This document shows positions 44,728-53,900 of a stretch of DNA of 64,000 nucleotides, in pieces. Location of the stretch: NCBI GenBank assembly GCA_910585955.1, contig CAJUGC010000002.1, positions 55,585 through 119,584 on the forward strand, given 5' to 3'. Position 1 is the stretch's first letter, and the number at the start of each line of letters is the position of its first letter. The DNA is from an uncultured Christensenella sp. (GTDB taxonomy: Bacteria; Bacillota; Clostridia; Christensenellales; Pumilibacteraceae). The notes beneath the pieces were generated by a model. That model was not told where the DNA came from, did not search any database, and saw only the letters and a list, made by a program, of their open reading frames with translations. A program made the position numbers and the translations under genes.

Positions 44728-45133
44728 TTTCCCGCACCTCGCCTTTTATCTGTTTTAAGAATACGTTTGCTACGGAAAGCCCGAACGTCGCCGCATATAA
44801 GACCGTACAGACTATAAATTCGGGATCGAACGAATCGAGATCTATGCCAACAAGCACGACGGACACATAATAGTAAATGCCGTAAATAAAGAAAAGCAAC
44901 GATAAAAATACGAGCGCCGCCTGTATGTAAGGCGTCAGCCCGAACCGACCGATCGCGACGAGAACGACCGCCGCAACAAACGCCGCAAGCATAAAAGCAA
45001 AAGAGAACCAATTTATATTCTCCGTGCCCGCATAGCTCGCCGCATAGGTTATCGCCGTCGCGAGAGACAGTACGGCGATTCCCGCCGTAAACCAAAAACC
45101 CAAGGCTTTGTCCTTTATATAGTCTCTTATCAT
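44720..45133 (-). CDS. Small four-helix membrane protein, first gene of the GH3 operon
   Basis: A 137-residue integral membrane protein with four hydrophobic helices (about 12-35, 45-62, 69-92 and 106-125). I start at MIRDYIKDK (45133), where GGAGGA is well placed; an earlier TTG has no ribosome binding site. Its gene overlaps the GH3 gene by 8 bp, so it is probably made in step with the enzyme and may assist its anchoring or product uptake. No family is recognised. Confidence 0.8.
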   Translation of the reverse strand: MIRDYIKDKALGFWFTAGIAVLSLATAITYAASYAGTENINWFSFAFMLAAFVAAVVLVAIGRFGLTPYIQAALVFLSLLFFIYGIYYYVSVVLVGIDLDSFDPEFIVCTVLYAATFGLSVANVFLKQIKGEVRENA

Positions 45134-45224
45134 ATTTCCTCCGCCGCCTATTTTCCGCAATTTTCAATTTACCCAAAGGGCGCCACTCTATTTTCGAGAG
45201 ATGTAGATAATATCTTACTGATAT

Positions 45225-45256
45225 ATTTTAACACGTCCCCCCCCCCGCGAAGTCAA
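45225..45256 (-). promoter_or_regulatory. Promoter with 10-G spacer tract, first GH3 operon
   Basis: On the minus strand TTGACT (45251-45256) and TAAAAT (45225-45230) are 20 bp apart. Ten of the spacer bases are an unbroken G-run (C at 45237-45246 on the plus strand). Twenty is longer than the usual 16-18 bp, so the promoter should be weak at this tract length and strongest at seven G. The rest of the 339-bp interval 45134-45472 holds a possible ACC direct repeat (45305-45329) and the ferritin terminator. Confidence 0.75.
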
Positions 45257-45410
45257 TTGCGTTTTCGTTTTTATACATTGCATTTTTTATATACTTTTCG
45301 TTTTGGTGGGAAACGCTCCGAAAGGCGGTCAAAATATCGATTTTAAGCTTAAATAGTATGTGCGAAAAATTTTATACGATACGGATATAGGACCTTGCCG
45401 TTTATGAAAC

Positions 45411-45449
45411 AAAAAAAAGAAAACGGCTCTTTCCAAGAAAAAGCCGTTG
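45411..45449 (-). terminator. Terminator after ferritin
   Basis: Reading the minus strand, AACGGCTTTTTC and AAAGAGCCGTT pair around a short loop and are followed by a long T-run. Confidence 0.85.
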
Positions 45450-45472
45450 TGTTTTTACAGACGATCTTATAG

Positions 45473-45991
45473 TTACATTGCCGGTCCCGTAGTCGAAGGA
45501 GCGTAAACGCGGGTGGCAAGCTCGGCGTTCAGCGCGTACAGCCCTTTTGCGTCGCCGCCGAAGAGTTGCATTTTTCTCACCATATCGTCGGCGTTCTTCT
45601 CCTCCTCGCCCTGCTCTTTTATGAACCAATCGAGAAACTGCATCGTCTTGAAATCTTTAAGCTCGAACGCCGCCGAATAGATAGCGTTTATGAGCGAAGT
45701 AACATACTGCTCGTGCTCGAAGCCTGCCTTTAAAGGTTCGATGTTGTTTGCGAACTTCTTGTCGGGCTTGTCTATTTTATCGAAAGTTACGCGTACGCCG
45801 TTGTCGATAAGGTAGCGGCGCATCATCATGGCATGGTCGCGCTCCTCTATGGCCTGCACCTCGTACCAATGCGCGAAGCCGTCGAGACCCGCGTCCGCAT
45901 AGTAATTTGCGAAATCGAGATAAAGATATGCCGAATACAATTCCTTATTCACCTGCTCGTTTATGAGCTTTGCTATTTTGTCGTTTATCAT
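45473..45991 (-). CDS. Ferritin (bacterial non-heme type)
   Basis: Iron-storage protein of 172 residues. I start at MINDKIAKLI (45991), with AGGAGG upstream. The ferroxidase-site residues lie in NKELYSAYLYLDFANYY, EVQAIEERDHAMMM (ExxH) and IKEQGEEEKNA, as in FtnA-type proteins. It assembles into a hollow shell that oxidises and stores iron. Single-gene unit with its own promoter and terminator in the middle of the glycosidase cluster. Confidence 0.95.
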   Translation of the reverse strand: MINDKIAKLINEQVNKELYSAYLYLDFANYYADAGLDGFAHWYEVQAIEERDHAMMMRRYLIDNGVRVTFDKIDKPDKKFANNIEPLKAGFEHEQYVTSLINAIYSAAFELKDFKTMQFLDWFIKEQGEEEKNADDMVRKMQLFGGDAKGLYALNAELATRVYAPSTTGPAM

Positions 45992-46021
45992 AATAACCTC
46001 CTGCTTGTGTTTAACGACCAT

Positions 46022-46050
46022 ATTATAAATCCGGACAGGCAAAATGTCAA
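46022..46050 (-). promoter_or_regulatory. Promoter of the ferritin gene
   Basis: Perfect TTGACA (46045-46050) and TATAAT (46022-46027) on the minus strand, 17 bp apart. No recognisable Fur box overlaps it. Confidence 0.88.
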
Positions 46051-46069
46051 GAAAAATATATGCGGACAA

Positions 46070-46097
46070 GATCGGAGCTTTGGAAGAAGCTCCGATC
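46070..46097 (-). terminator. Hairpin after the second GH3 gene
   Basis: GATCGGAGCTT (46070-46080) and AAGCTCCGATC (46087-46097) form a perfect 11-bp stem with a 6-base loop, 9 bp after the GH3 stop. The T-run on the minus strand is weak (TTGT), but the position fits a terminator. Confidence 0.65.
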
Positions 46098-46105
46098 CTA
46101 AGGTA

Positions 46106-49069
46106 TCATCTCGTTTCGTTTCCGTCTTTTTCGCAGGTCTCGGCGGCTTTGCCGTCCACGCCGTCGTCTTTGTTTCTGTGCGCGCGAATCATGACGCCCG
46201 TTCCCCAGGCGGCAATAGCGACAAACAGCACTACGTCCGCGACGATCATGAATATCTGCCACGCAGGCAAGTGAATTATAAAGTCGCCGCGCATGGCGTT
46301 ACTGTTCGCAATCACATAGAGAATGTTTTTCGACGCCTCTTTCAAAACAGTCACGTCGGTCGCGTTTTTTGCGTCGGGCTTCCAGACGCGCATACCCGCA
46401 AGCTCGAGATTGAGATCCCCTCCCGCGTAGTGCATATCGGAATTCACCATGTGCGAGCAGGTGTTGAAATCGCATATCACAAGCCCTTCAAAACCCCACT
46501 CGCCGCGCAGGATGGTCGTAAGCAGTCTGTAATCGCCGCCCGTCCAATACTCCCCTATGCGGTTGAACGAACTCATTACGCCGAGCGCTTTGACTCCGCT
46601 TTTCATGCTCTTTTTGATTGCTATCTCAAACGCCTTTAAATAGAGTTCGCGCATGGACTGCTCGGTCGCCCAGGTAAGAAGTCCGTTCGAGCTTCTGTGC
46701 GTTTCCTGCTCGTTGAGCGCAAAATGCTTCATGGCGACCCACACGCCCTTGCTCGCCGCGCCTTCTACTACCGCCGCCGTAAGCATACCGGAAAGAAAGG
46801 GGTCTTCGCTGTAGTACTCGAAGTTTCTTCCCCCGAAAGGCGTGCGATGGAGATTCAATCCCGGCGCATACCAACCGCTGTACGGCAGTTTGTCGCCTTT
46901 CTCGTTGCCCACAAGCCCCTCGTTGCCGACTGCCGTGCCCATGTCGCGGGCGCGCTCGACATTCCACGTCGAGGCTATCACGACTTCGCAAGGATACTTA
47001 CAGGTGTCGTATACCGCCGCGGATGAAACGAAATTGCAAAAGCCCACAGGTCCGTCCGCCGCCGTCGTAAGCGGCACGCCGAGCCGAGTTATCGCCTCCG
47101 TACGAAACGCGCCTTTATTTACGAGGTCGCTCATTTCGGAGACGGAAAGCTGGTCTATGAACGTCGCCCACTCGTCCGCGTCGTAGTCGAGTCCGCGAAG
47201 CTGTATGAGTTTAATGCCGGCGTCTTTGTTCGTGACGGGCATGGATACGCCCTTTCTCGGACGATTGCTCCGAGATTCGGACTCCTCTATGCTTTTTACC
47301 CATTGCGTCCTTTCGGAAACGTCGCGCTCCTCTTCCATGCGGCGTTTTGGCATACTGTCGAAATCCTTTCTCGAAAGAAGTTCGCCGAGCTCGGCGTCCG
47401 AATCGAGCGAAGAATCCTCGTTGTCGGTATAGAGATTTTCCACCTTGTTTTTCGTAACCGGATCCGAGTCGTAACGGATATTTTCTTCAGCGACGGCTTT
47501 TACGGTCATTACGGGGGTATGCGCGTCCGTGCTTATCTGAAATCCGTATGCGCCCGCTTCCGCGACATAGCCGCGCTCGCCGCTCGCCCCCTTATAGTCA
47601 TAAGTAGCAAAGTCGTACGGACTTTCTATAGCGATCTCCACTTCGTCGGTCTCGCCCGGGGCGAGAAGTTTCGTCTTTGCAAAGCCTACGAGCACCTTGG
47701 CGGGCTTTTCCGCTCCGCCGTTGTAGGGAAGCGTAACATAAACTTGCACTACGTCTCTACCTGCGTGCGTACCGCTGTTTTCGACGTTTATTTTAAAGGA
47801 TAGCGACGTATCCCTTTCGAGCACGATATTTTCAAGCTCCGCCTTGTTCGTAAGCGTCCAATCGAACTTCGTATACGAAAGACCGTAGCCGAACGGATAG
47901 ACGACTTCGCTGTCGTAATCGTATTCTATCCTACCGGCAAGCGCTTCGGCGTAAGCCGTTTCGTAATAGCGATAGCCGACGTAGATATTTTCCTCGTAAT
48001 CGACGAAGTACGCGGCTTTTTCGACATACTTTTTCTGTCCCGTGCGCTTGTCTACGGTAACGGTCAGATAATAGTCGCCGCTCAAATTCTCGTTGGTCTT
48101 GAGCTGTGCGCCCATGTTCTCCCATGTGGGATTTTTCGTAAAGTCCGCGGCATAGGTATCGACGGTCTTGCCGGAAGGCGAGAACGAAATCCCGTCGCTC
48201 GTCCTGCCTCTCAAGATCTCGCCGAACGCCGCCATGCCGTTACCGCCGGCAAAACCCGTCCAAAGGATAGCGTCTATGCCGTCGTCGTCGTTTACGGATT
48301 TAAGCTCCAAAGTCGCAGCCGCGTTTATAACGAGCACGACCTTTTTAAACCCCATGGTCTTGACTTTTTCTATGAGAGCAAGCTCGTTCGGCTTGAGCCT
48401 CAAAAAGTGGTCGTCGTCGAAGCGAGGCATATCGAAGCCTTCGCCGCCTATGCGCGTTATGACAATCAGCGCAACGTCCTTATACCCGTCGCAAGATTTC
48501 CAGATCTCGTCGGTGTAATTCGAAAGCGGAGTTTCACCCTCGGAAAGCGTCACGGCTTCTCCGTTGTCCATATCCTTCGGATTCGCGTCCCTGCCCTTAC
48601 CCGACTTAGACGCGTCACTGTAGAACGCCGCAAGCGTGGGGTTGTACGAGAAACCGTTTGCCGTAAGACTGTCGAAAACAGTCGTCGCCTTTTCGCCGAT
48701 GCTTCCGCCCGATCCGCTGCCTCCTATCGCCATATCGACGGAGTTCTTGCCGAATACGCTGACTTGCGTTTCCGAGTCCGCAAGAGGAAGCGCGCCGTCC
48801 TTATTCTTCAAAAGAGTGAAGCCCTCTTCGCAAATGCGCTTTGCCACCTCGTTGCCGTTCGCGAGAGCCTCCGATTTGGTCGCGAAGTCTTTTTCGTAGA
48901 CAGACTCGTCCGCGCCCACAAGTTCGACTGCGCCTTCTCCGAAAAGTTGACTTAAAGCGGTTTTGAAAGTCGTGCATAAAAAGACGTTCACGAGAAGGGC
49001 GATCACGAGAAGCACCGCCGTTACTCCTATCCATATCCTGCACGCCGTGTTTTTAAGTATGATTTTCAT
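46106..49069 (-). CDS. GH3 beta-glucosidase-like enzyme 2, membrane anchored
   Basis: A 987-residue GH3 enzyme with the same reversed domain order and double anchoring as enzyme 1. N-terminal membrane helix at about 9-33, EEGFTLLKNKDGALPL at the start of the sandwich domain, VYPFGYGLSYTKFDW before the fibronectin-like domain, then the barrel with GGRNFEYYSEDPFLSG, MKHFALNEQE and GLVICDFNT (nucleophile aspartate). A C-terminal helix and a charged tail follow. GGAGGAG precedes the ATG. It lies 28 bp after the Cys-rich/CBM lipoprotein gene, with which it forms an operon. Confidence 0.9.
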   Translation of the reverse strand: MKIILKNTACRIWIGVTAVLLVIALLVNVFLCTTFKTALSQLFGEGAVELVGADESVYEKDFATKSEALANGNEVAKRICEEGFTLLKNKDGALPLADSETQVSVFGKNSVDMAIGGSGSGGSIGEKATTVFDSLTANGFSYNPTLAAFYSDASKSGKGRDANPKDMDNGEAVTLSEGETPLSNYTDEIWKSCDGYKDVALIVITRIGGEGFDMPRFDDDHFLRLKPNELALIEKVKTMGFKKVVLVINAAATLELKSVNDDDGIDAILWTGFAGGNGMAAFGEILRGRTSDGISFSPSGKTVDTYAADFTKNPTWENMGAQLKTNENLSGDYYLTVTVDKRTGQKKYVEKAAYFVDYEENIYVGYRYYETAYAEALAGRIEYDYDSEVVYPFGYGLSYTKFDWTLTNKAELENIVLERDTSLSFKINVENSGTHAGRDVVQVYVTLPYNGGAEKPAKVLVGFAKTKLLAPGETDEVEIAIESPYDFATYDYKGASGERGYVAEAGAYGFQISTDAHTPVMTVKAVAEENIRYDSDPVTKNKVENLYTDNEDSSLDSDAELGELLSRKDFDSMPKRRMEEERDVSERTQWVKSIEESESRSNRPRKGVSMPVTNKDAGIKLIQLRGLDYDADEWATFIDQLSVSEMSDLVNKGAFRTEAITRLGVPLTTAADGPVGFCNFVSSAAVYDTCKYPCEVVIASTWNVERARDMGTAVGNEGLVGNEKGDKLPYSGWYAPGLNLHRTPFGGRNFEYYSEDPFLSGMLTAAVVEGAASKGVWVAMKHFALNEQETHRSSNGLLTWATEQSMRELYLKAFEIAIKKSMKSGVKALGVMSSFNRIGEYWTGGDYRLLTTILRGEWGFEGLVICDFNTCSHMVNSDMHYAGGDLNLELAGMRVWKPDAKNATDVTVLKEASKNILYVIANSNAMRGDFIIHLPAWQIFMIVADVVLFVAIAAWGTGVMIRAHRNKDDGVDGKAAETCEKDGNETR

Positions 49070-49097
49070 ATCGGCAATCTCCTCCGGTAAAAAAATT

Positions 49098-50819
49098 TTA
49101 CGAACGCTCTATTTCCGCGTTACGAGCTCCGAAGCCGTTGTCGCGAGGCTCGTACAGACCGAGATTCGCGCTTGTAGTGATCTTTATCGCGTCTATTACG
49201 GGCGCAATCGCCTCGAGAGTTCCGCCGAGCACTATGTCGTTGTCTGTTATGAACGATATGGAGTTCACTCCTCTTTTGAGGCGCAGAGAGGTCGTTATCG
49301 TAAAGTCCGCTATGCCCGTGACACGCTTGGAATTACTCGCGTCTATATGTATCTCGCCGCAATCCCAACTGTCTATGTAATAGCCTTTGAAATTACTGCC
49401 CGTGTAGTAATTAAGAAAGTCCTTATCCCACGCGCCCCACGCTCCGCCGTCCGAAACGGGTATGAGATCGAGTTCGTCTACGGGATCGACGCGTACTTTA
49501 TATCGGGACGGATCTATCAGCATATCTATGTATTCGGCGCCTACGCGAAGCACGAGCGTAGCGTCGTCCACGTCTCTGTCGCTTACCACGACGAAATTGA
49601 CCGACATACCCTTTTTATATAGGAAACTCATTACGCAGCCGTTGCTCGCGCCCGACGCCGCGACCATCATGGTTTTCGACGTCCCCGACCAGCCCGGTCC
49701 TTCTTTTCCGCCTATGTTCGTACATTCGGCTTCGAAACGGTAAGTAACGCTTTCTCCTTCTTCATGCTTAACGAGATACTTCGCACCGACGAACTCCTCT
49801 GTTTCGACCGTCTCGGTTTTCGAAGCCTTACAAACCGTACAGGTATAAGTCTTTGTCGTTCCTTCGACGACGCCGCCGTCCCATATGTGCATTTTCTTTC
49901 CGCTTATAAGCGTCGTATGCTCGCAGATCGCCTTGTGCCAATGGTAGTTTTCGTCGTTCGTCCACCCATCTTCGTAGCTGTGTCCCACGGGCTTAGTCTT
50001 AACGCTTTCCTTATCCGCTATCTCGTTTTTAGCCGCGCTGTCCTCGAACCACTTACCGCAATCGCAAGTATAGTACGCCTTGTTTCCGCCCGCAGTACAG
50101 CCAGCTTCGACCGCAGGAACGTGCGTCAAAGAGGTTGCGTGGACGTGCCCTATCGGGGCTTGTATGACGTAATCGCAGACGGTGCACTTCTGTGCGGAAG
50201 TCTCCGTCGCCTCCGCCCCGGCGGTGTGCTCAGCAAAATCTTTCCTGTCGTCGCAAACGGTACATTTGCGCCAATGCCCGCTCGCGTCGGACGAATACGT
50301 CTCGGCATATGTGTGCGCGGCTTTTTCGGCAGTCTTGCTTTCACGGCCGATTTCTTCTTCGCACACGTCGCAATATACTACTTCGTCGTAGCTTCCCGCT
50401 TTCGTACAGGTAGCCTCGACTTCGTTTTCGCGCACCGCCGCTCTCGGTATGTGCGCGTTCTTTTCCACCGTAACGGTCTTTCTCGAAATTTCCGCCTCGC
50501 AATCCTTACACTTTACTATTTCGTCATAACTTCCGCCCTCCGAACAGGAAGCGGACTTTTCGTTCTCGCGCACGGGCTCGCCTGCCGTATGACCTTTCTT
50601 TTCGGTGAACTCCTGCATACGGGAGATCTCCTCTTTACATTCCGAACAGTAGACCACTTCGTCGTAGCTCCCGCCCTTGGTGCAAGTCGCCTCAACTTCG
50701 TTTTCGCGTACCGCAGCCTCGGGCGTATGCGTATGCCCGCAGCCGACGAAAGCGAAGATATTGAAAATAAGAGTAACCGCAAGAGCAACGGCTCCGATAT
50801 TTTTGAACAGTTTTTTCAT
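49098..50819 (-). CDS. Cys-rich repeat lipoprotein with CBM-like domain
   Basis: A 573-residue lipoprotein with lipobox FVGC (C27). The N-terminal 330 residues consist of CxxC repeat units (CTKGGSYDEVVYCSECKEEI, CSEGGSYDEIVKCKDCEAEI) related to those of the giant lipoprotein at 14700-20678. The C-terminal 220 residues have the start and end signatures of a CBM6/CBM35-like jelly roll (YRFEAECTNIGG, and GVNSISFITDN followed by VIDAIKI), suggesting carbohydrate binding. GGAG precedes the ATG. Being in one operon with GH3 enzyme 2, it may hold the polysaccharide or glycoside substrate near the enzyme. Confidence 0.82.
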   Translation of the reverse strand: MKKLFKNIGAVALAVTLIFNIFAFVGCGHTHTPEAAVRENEVEATCTKGGSYDEVVYCSECKEEISRMQEFTEKKGHTAGEPVRENEKSASCSEGGSYDEIVKCKDCEAEISRKTVTVEKNAHIPRAAVRENEVEATCTKAGSYDEVVYCDVCEEEIGRESKTAEKAAHTYAETYSSDASGHWRKCTVCDDRKDFAEHTAGAEATETSAQKCTVCDYVIQAPIGHVHATSLTHVPAVEAGCTAGGNKAYYTCDCGKWFEDSAAKNEIADKESVKTKPVGHSYEDGWTNDENYHWHKAICEHTTLISGKKMHIWDGGVVEGTTKTYTCTVCKASKTETVETEEFVGAKYLVKHEEGESVTYRFEAECTNIGGKEGPGWSGTSKTMMVAASGASNGCVMSFLYKKGMSVNFVVVSDRDVDDATLVLRVGAEYIDMLIDPSRYKVRVDPVDELDLIPVSDGGAWGAWDKDFLNYYTGSNFKGYYIDSWDCGEIHIDASNSKRVTGIADFTITTSLRLKRGVNSISFITDNDIVLGGTLEAIAPVIDAIKITTSANLGLYEPRDNGFGARNAEIERS

Positions 50820-50935
50820 GATGATAATCTCCGTGGAATAATGATATGAGCAATGAAGTCCCTTAAGCTTTTTAAAAGCCGCAAGTCGCGTTTAGCATAT
50901 GTAGGGAAAAGGGTGATTTAGAGAAAGAAGCGCCG

Positions 50936-50960
50936 CCTCGGCGGCGGTAAACCGCCGAGG
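50936..50960 (-). terminator. Terminator after the third GH3 gene
   Basis: CCTCGGCGG (50936-50944) and CCGCCGAGG (50952-50960) are the core of a long GC-rich stem. Reading the minus strand, CTTCTTTCT follows the stem. Confidence 0.75.
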
Positions 50961-50995
50961 CGCTCTTCGTTTGAGTGCAACTATCGTATTTCTGT

Positions 50996-53900
50996 CTACT
51001 TGCTTTCTTTCTTTTTGCGAGAGAGTTTTATTGCCGCAAGACCTATGAGAGCGGCAAGTCCCGATACTGCGATCGCCGCAACGGTTCCGCCGGAAGAAAG
51101 CGAACCGCCGCAACCCGAGCCGTTTTCGCCGTTCATGCCTGCCGCACCCGAGTCGCCCTTATCGCCTTTGTCGCCTTTCGCGCCGTCGGCTCCGTCTTTG
51201 CCGTCCTCGCCTACGGCTTTAACGTCGGTCTTTGTGCCGTTTATGACCCAATACCCGTCGTCGCTGACGGAAATCGAGGGAGTAATTCCGTCTTCGCCGT
51301 CTTTCCCGTCAGTTCCGTCGACGCCGTCCTTGCCTGCTTCTCCTTGCACGCCCTGAGGACCGCGTATTCCGGGCAGACCTTGTTCGCCCTGTTCGCCTGC
51401 CGCTCCCTGCGCTCCGTTTCTTATCGTGAAGTTATAGGTGGATCCGTCGTTGAAAAGAATAGTATAGGTATCCGTAAGTCCGTCGGTTCCCGTCTTGTTT
51501 ATGCTTACTATCGTCTTGCCGTCAGCGGAGTCGGAAGGAAGCACTATAATAGGGATCTGACTGATTTTCGCGCTCTTGCTTTTGATACTGGTTCCGGATA
51601 AGTAGTAAGATTTGCACGCGATATTGAGAAGGAAACTGCCCGCTTCGGTAGGCGTGAACGATAACGTAGCGCCGTTGTTGTATATTTCGCCGTTAAGTTC
51701 TTTCGCCTGCTCCTTTTTGCTTTCGCTCGCCCACACATAGCCCGAACTTTCGGTAAGCGCGTCAACATCGAACGAATAGGTTTTGTAAGTCAACTCGTAA
51801 TTGTCGTCTTCGCAGGGCACGCCGCCGTTGACGGTAAGTTCTATGCTTACATACGGCTTATTGGAGTCGTACTCGCAATCGCCGTTTGAATCGCTTATCC
51901 AATAATGGATCGGCTCTATATCGGTAGTGAACTTTTCTCCGACTTTGAGAACAAGCGTGTTTTCGAGTTTTAGCATAGGCTCTACGACCAATTTTGCCTT
52001 TGCTGTTTTTGCGCTCATGCCGTTTACGAACATAGTCACTTCGACTTCAAACTCGCCGTCCTCGAACGCCCTGTCCGTAAATTCGCCCGTTACTTCGTTG
52101 AAACCGACGCCTATCGGAAGCCTGCCGCCCGTTACCTTATAGGACACGTTAGAGCCTTCGGTATACTTTTCGTCTATCGCCATGCCGAGTCCCGCGCTGT
52201 TAAGCGACATATTTACATAAAACGCAAATTCCTTGTCGACAAACAAGCTTCTGTTCACCTTGAAAGCCGTATAGTTCGTGTTTGCCGCAACCCAGAGCAT
52301 ACGCATAGCGCTTACGCGAACAGCATACCACTGAATATTATCCACGGGCTTGTCGGGAAGCGTATCGTCGAGAACTGCGTTCTTTTCCGCGCTCCACTCT
52401 CCGTATACGACGTTCTTTCCGCCGTACGTTCCGAGCGGGAAATCGCAACCGCCGCGTTGAGAATAATTCGCCGCGCCGTTTTCCCAGCCGGAGCCGTCTG
52501 AATTTGCCGCGCCCTTAAAGCCCCATTCGCCGCGTATCATTACGTTCATCATCATATAATTCGACTGAGCGCCTACGCTTCCTATTCTCGTCATGGCGGT
52601 CATTACGCCCGTAGCCTGACCTTCTTTTACAGCATACTCGTAACTTCTGAAGTAAACTTCGCGCATTGTCTGTTCGTCTACATATGTCGTGAGCTTATAG
52701 CGATCGGTCTCCTGCTCGTTTATTCCGACGTGCTTGATGTAGCAGTTTACGCCTTTGCTCTGCGCGCCGAGCGTCATAGCCGCCGCCATGCGTCCGCTGT
52801 GAAGTCCGTCGGACGAAAGGTACTCGAAGTTTCTGCCGCCGAATTGCGAGCGATGAACATTCATCGACGGGCCGTACCAACCGGGCACGTCGAGAAACAG
52901 GCTTTCGTTGCCGACCATTACGCCATACTTATAGGAAAGCTCCTCGTTCCACATCGAACCGACTATTACCGCGCACGCCCACCAGGTTCCGTCTTGAAGC
53001 TGCGCGGGACCGTCCGCGTCCTCACCCCACTCGAGACCTATCGAATCGTTGCCGGGCGACTGCTGATATCTGCCGTCCGAAATAATGTTTTTCATCTCGT
53101 CGTAAGTAAGTCCGTTCATGAACATTTCCCACGCCTCTTTGTGGGTCTTGCCCGCAAAAATATGTCCTTCCGCTTCCGTGACAACGGTCTCGTCGTCAAA
53201 GTAGTCTATACCTATCATGTCGGCGAGCTGAATGGCTGATAGTCCGTCCGTTCTGTCCGCCGTCGTAGCCGCCTGCGTCCAATTTTCGCCTATCGCGTCC
53301 GCATACCACATCCAAGGGTCGTTTTCGCGGTCGTTCAGCGAATTCCAATACGAAGTGTATCGGCTTCCGTCGTCCGCCGTTCCCGCATCTTTGCCTGCGC
53401 TTACAAGGAAAGGCGTAACGTCGTCGCCGAAAGTTCTGTCTGCCTTCAAAGGTATGGAAGGATATGTCCCCTTGAAGTCGGCGCGCGTCATAATCGTCAT
53501 ATGCGCGCTGCCGGAATCCTTATTTATCATAAGGCTGTCGTAGTCGTCGCCGTTCGAGAACGGAGTGTTGTTGGTTCTGTCGCCGTCGTTGTCGAGCGTA
53601 GTCGTCTTTGCGTTCAGCGCGCAATCTATTTTCTCTATAACATTGTGGGAATCGGACTGAAGCCTGAACTCGTAACTGCCCGCTTCTATCTCCCAACCCT
53701 TATATCCGTTTTTGTTTGCGTCGTCGTAGTCGAAAGACGCTATGTCGCCGAGACGAACGGAAAGCGTAAGCACCTCGGACTCGTCGGGCTTCAAGAGCTT
53801 GGTCTTTGCAAAGCCCGCAAGCACGACTTCGGACTTTTCTATTCCGCCCGCAGTATAAGGCGCGTGAACGTAAACCTGCGCGACTTCCTTGCCGGAAACG

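Noticed and set aside
50996..51110. Sortase LPXTG anchor on the third GH3 protein
   Set aside because: The C terminus has a membrane helix and a basic tail, but no LPXTG-like motif precedes it.
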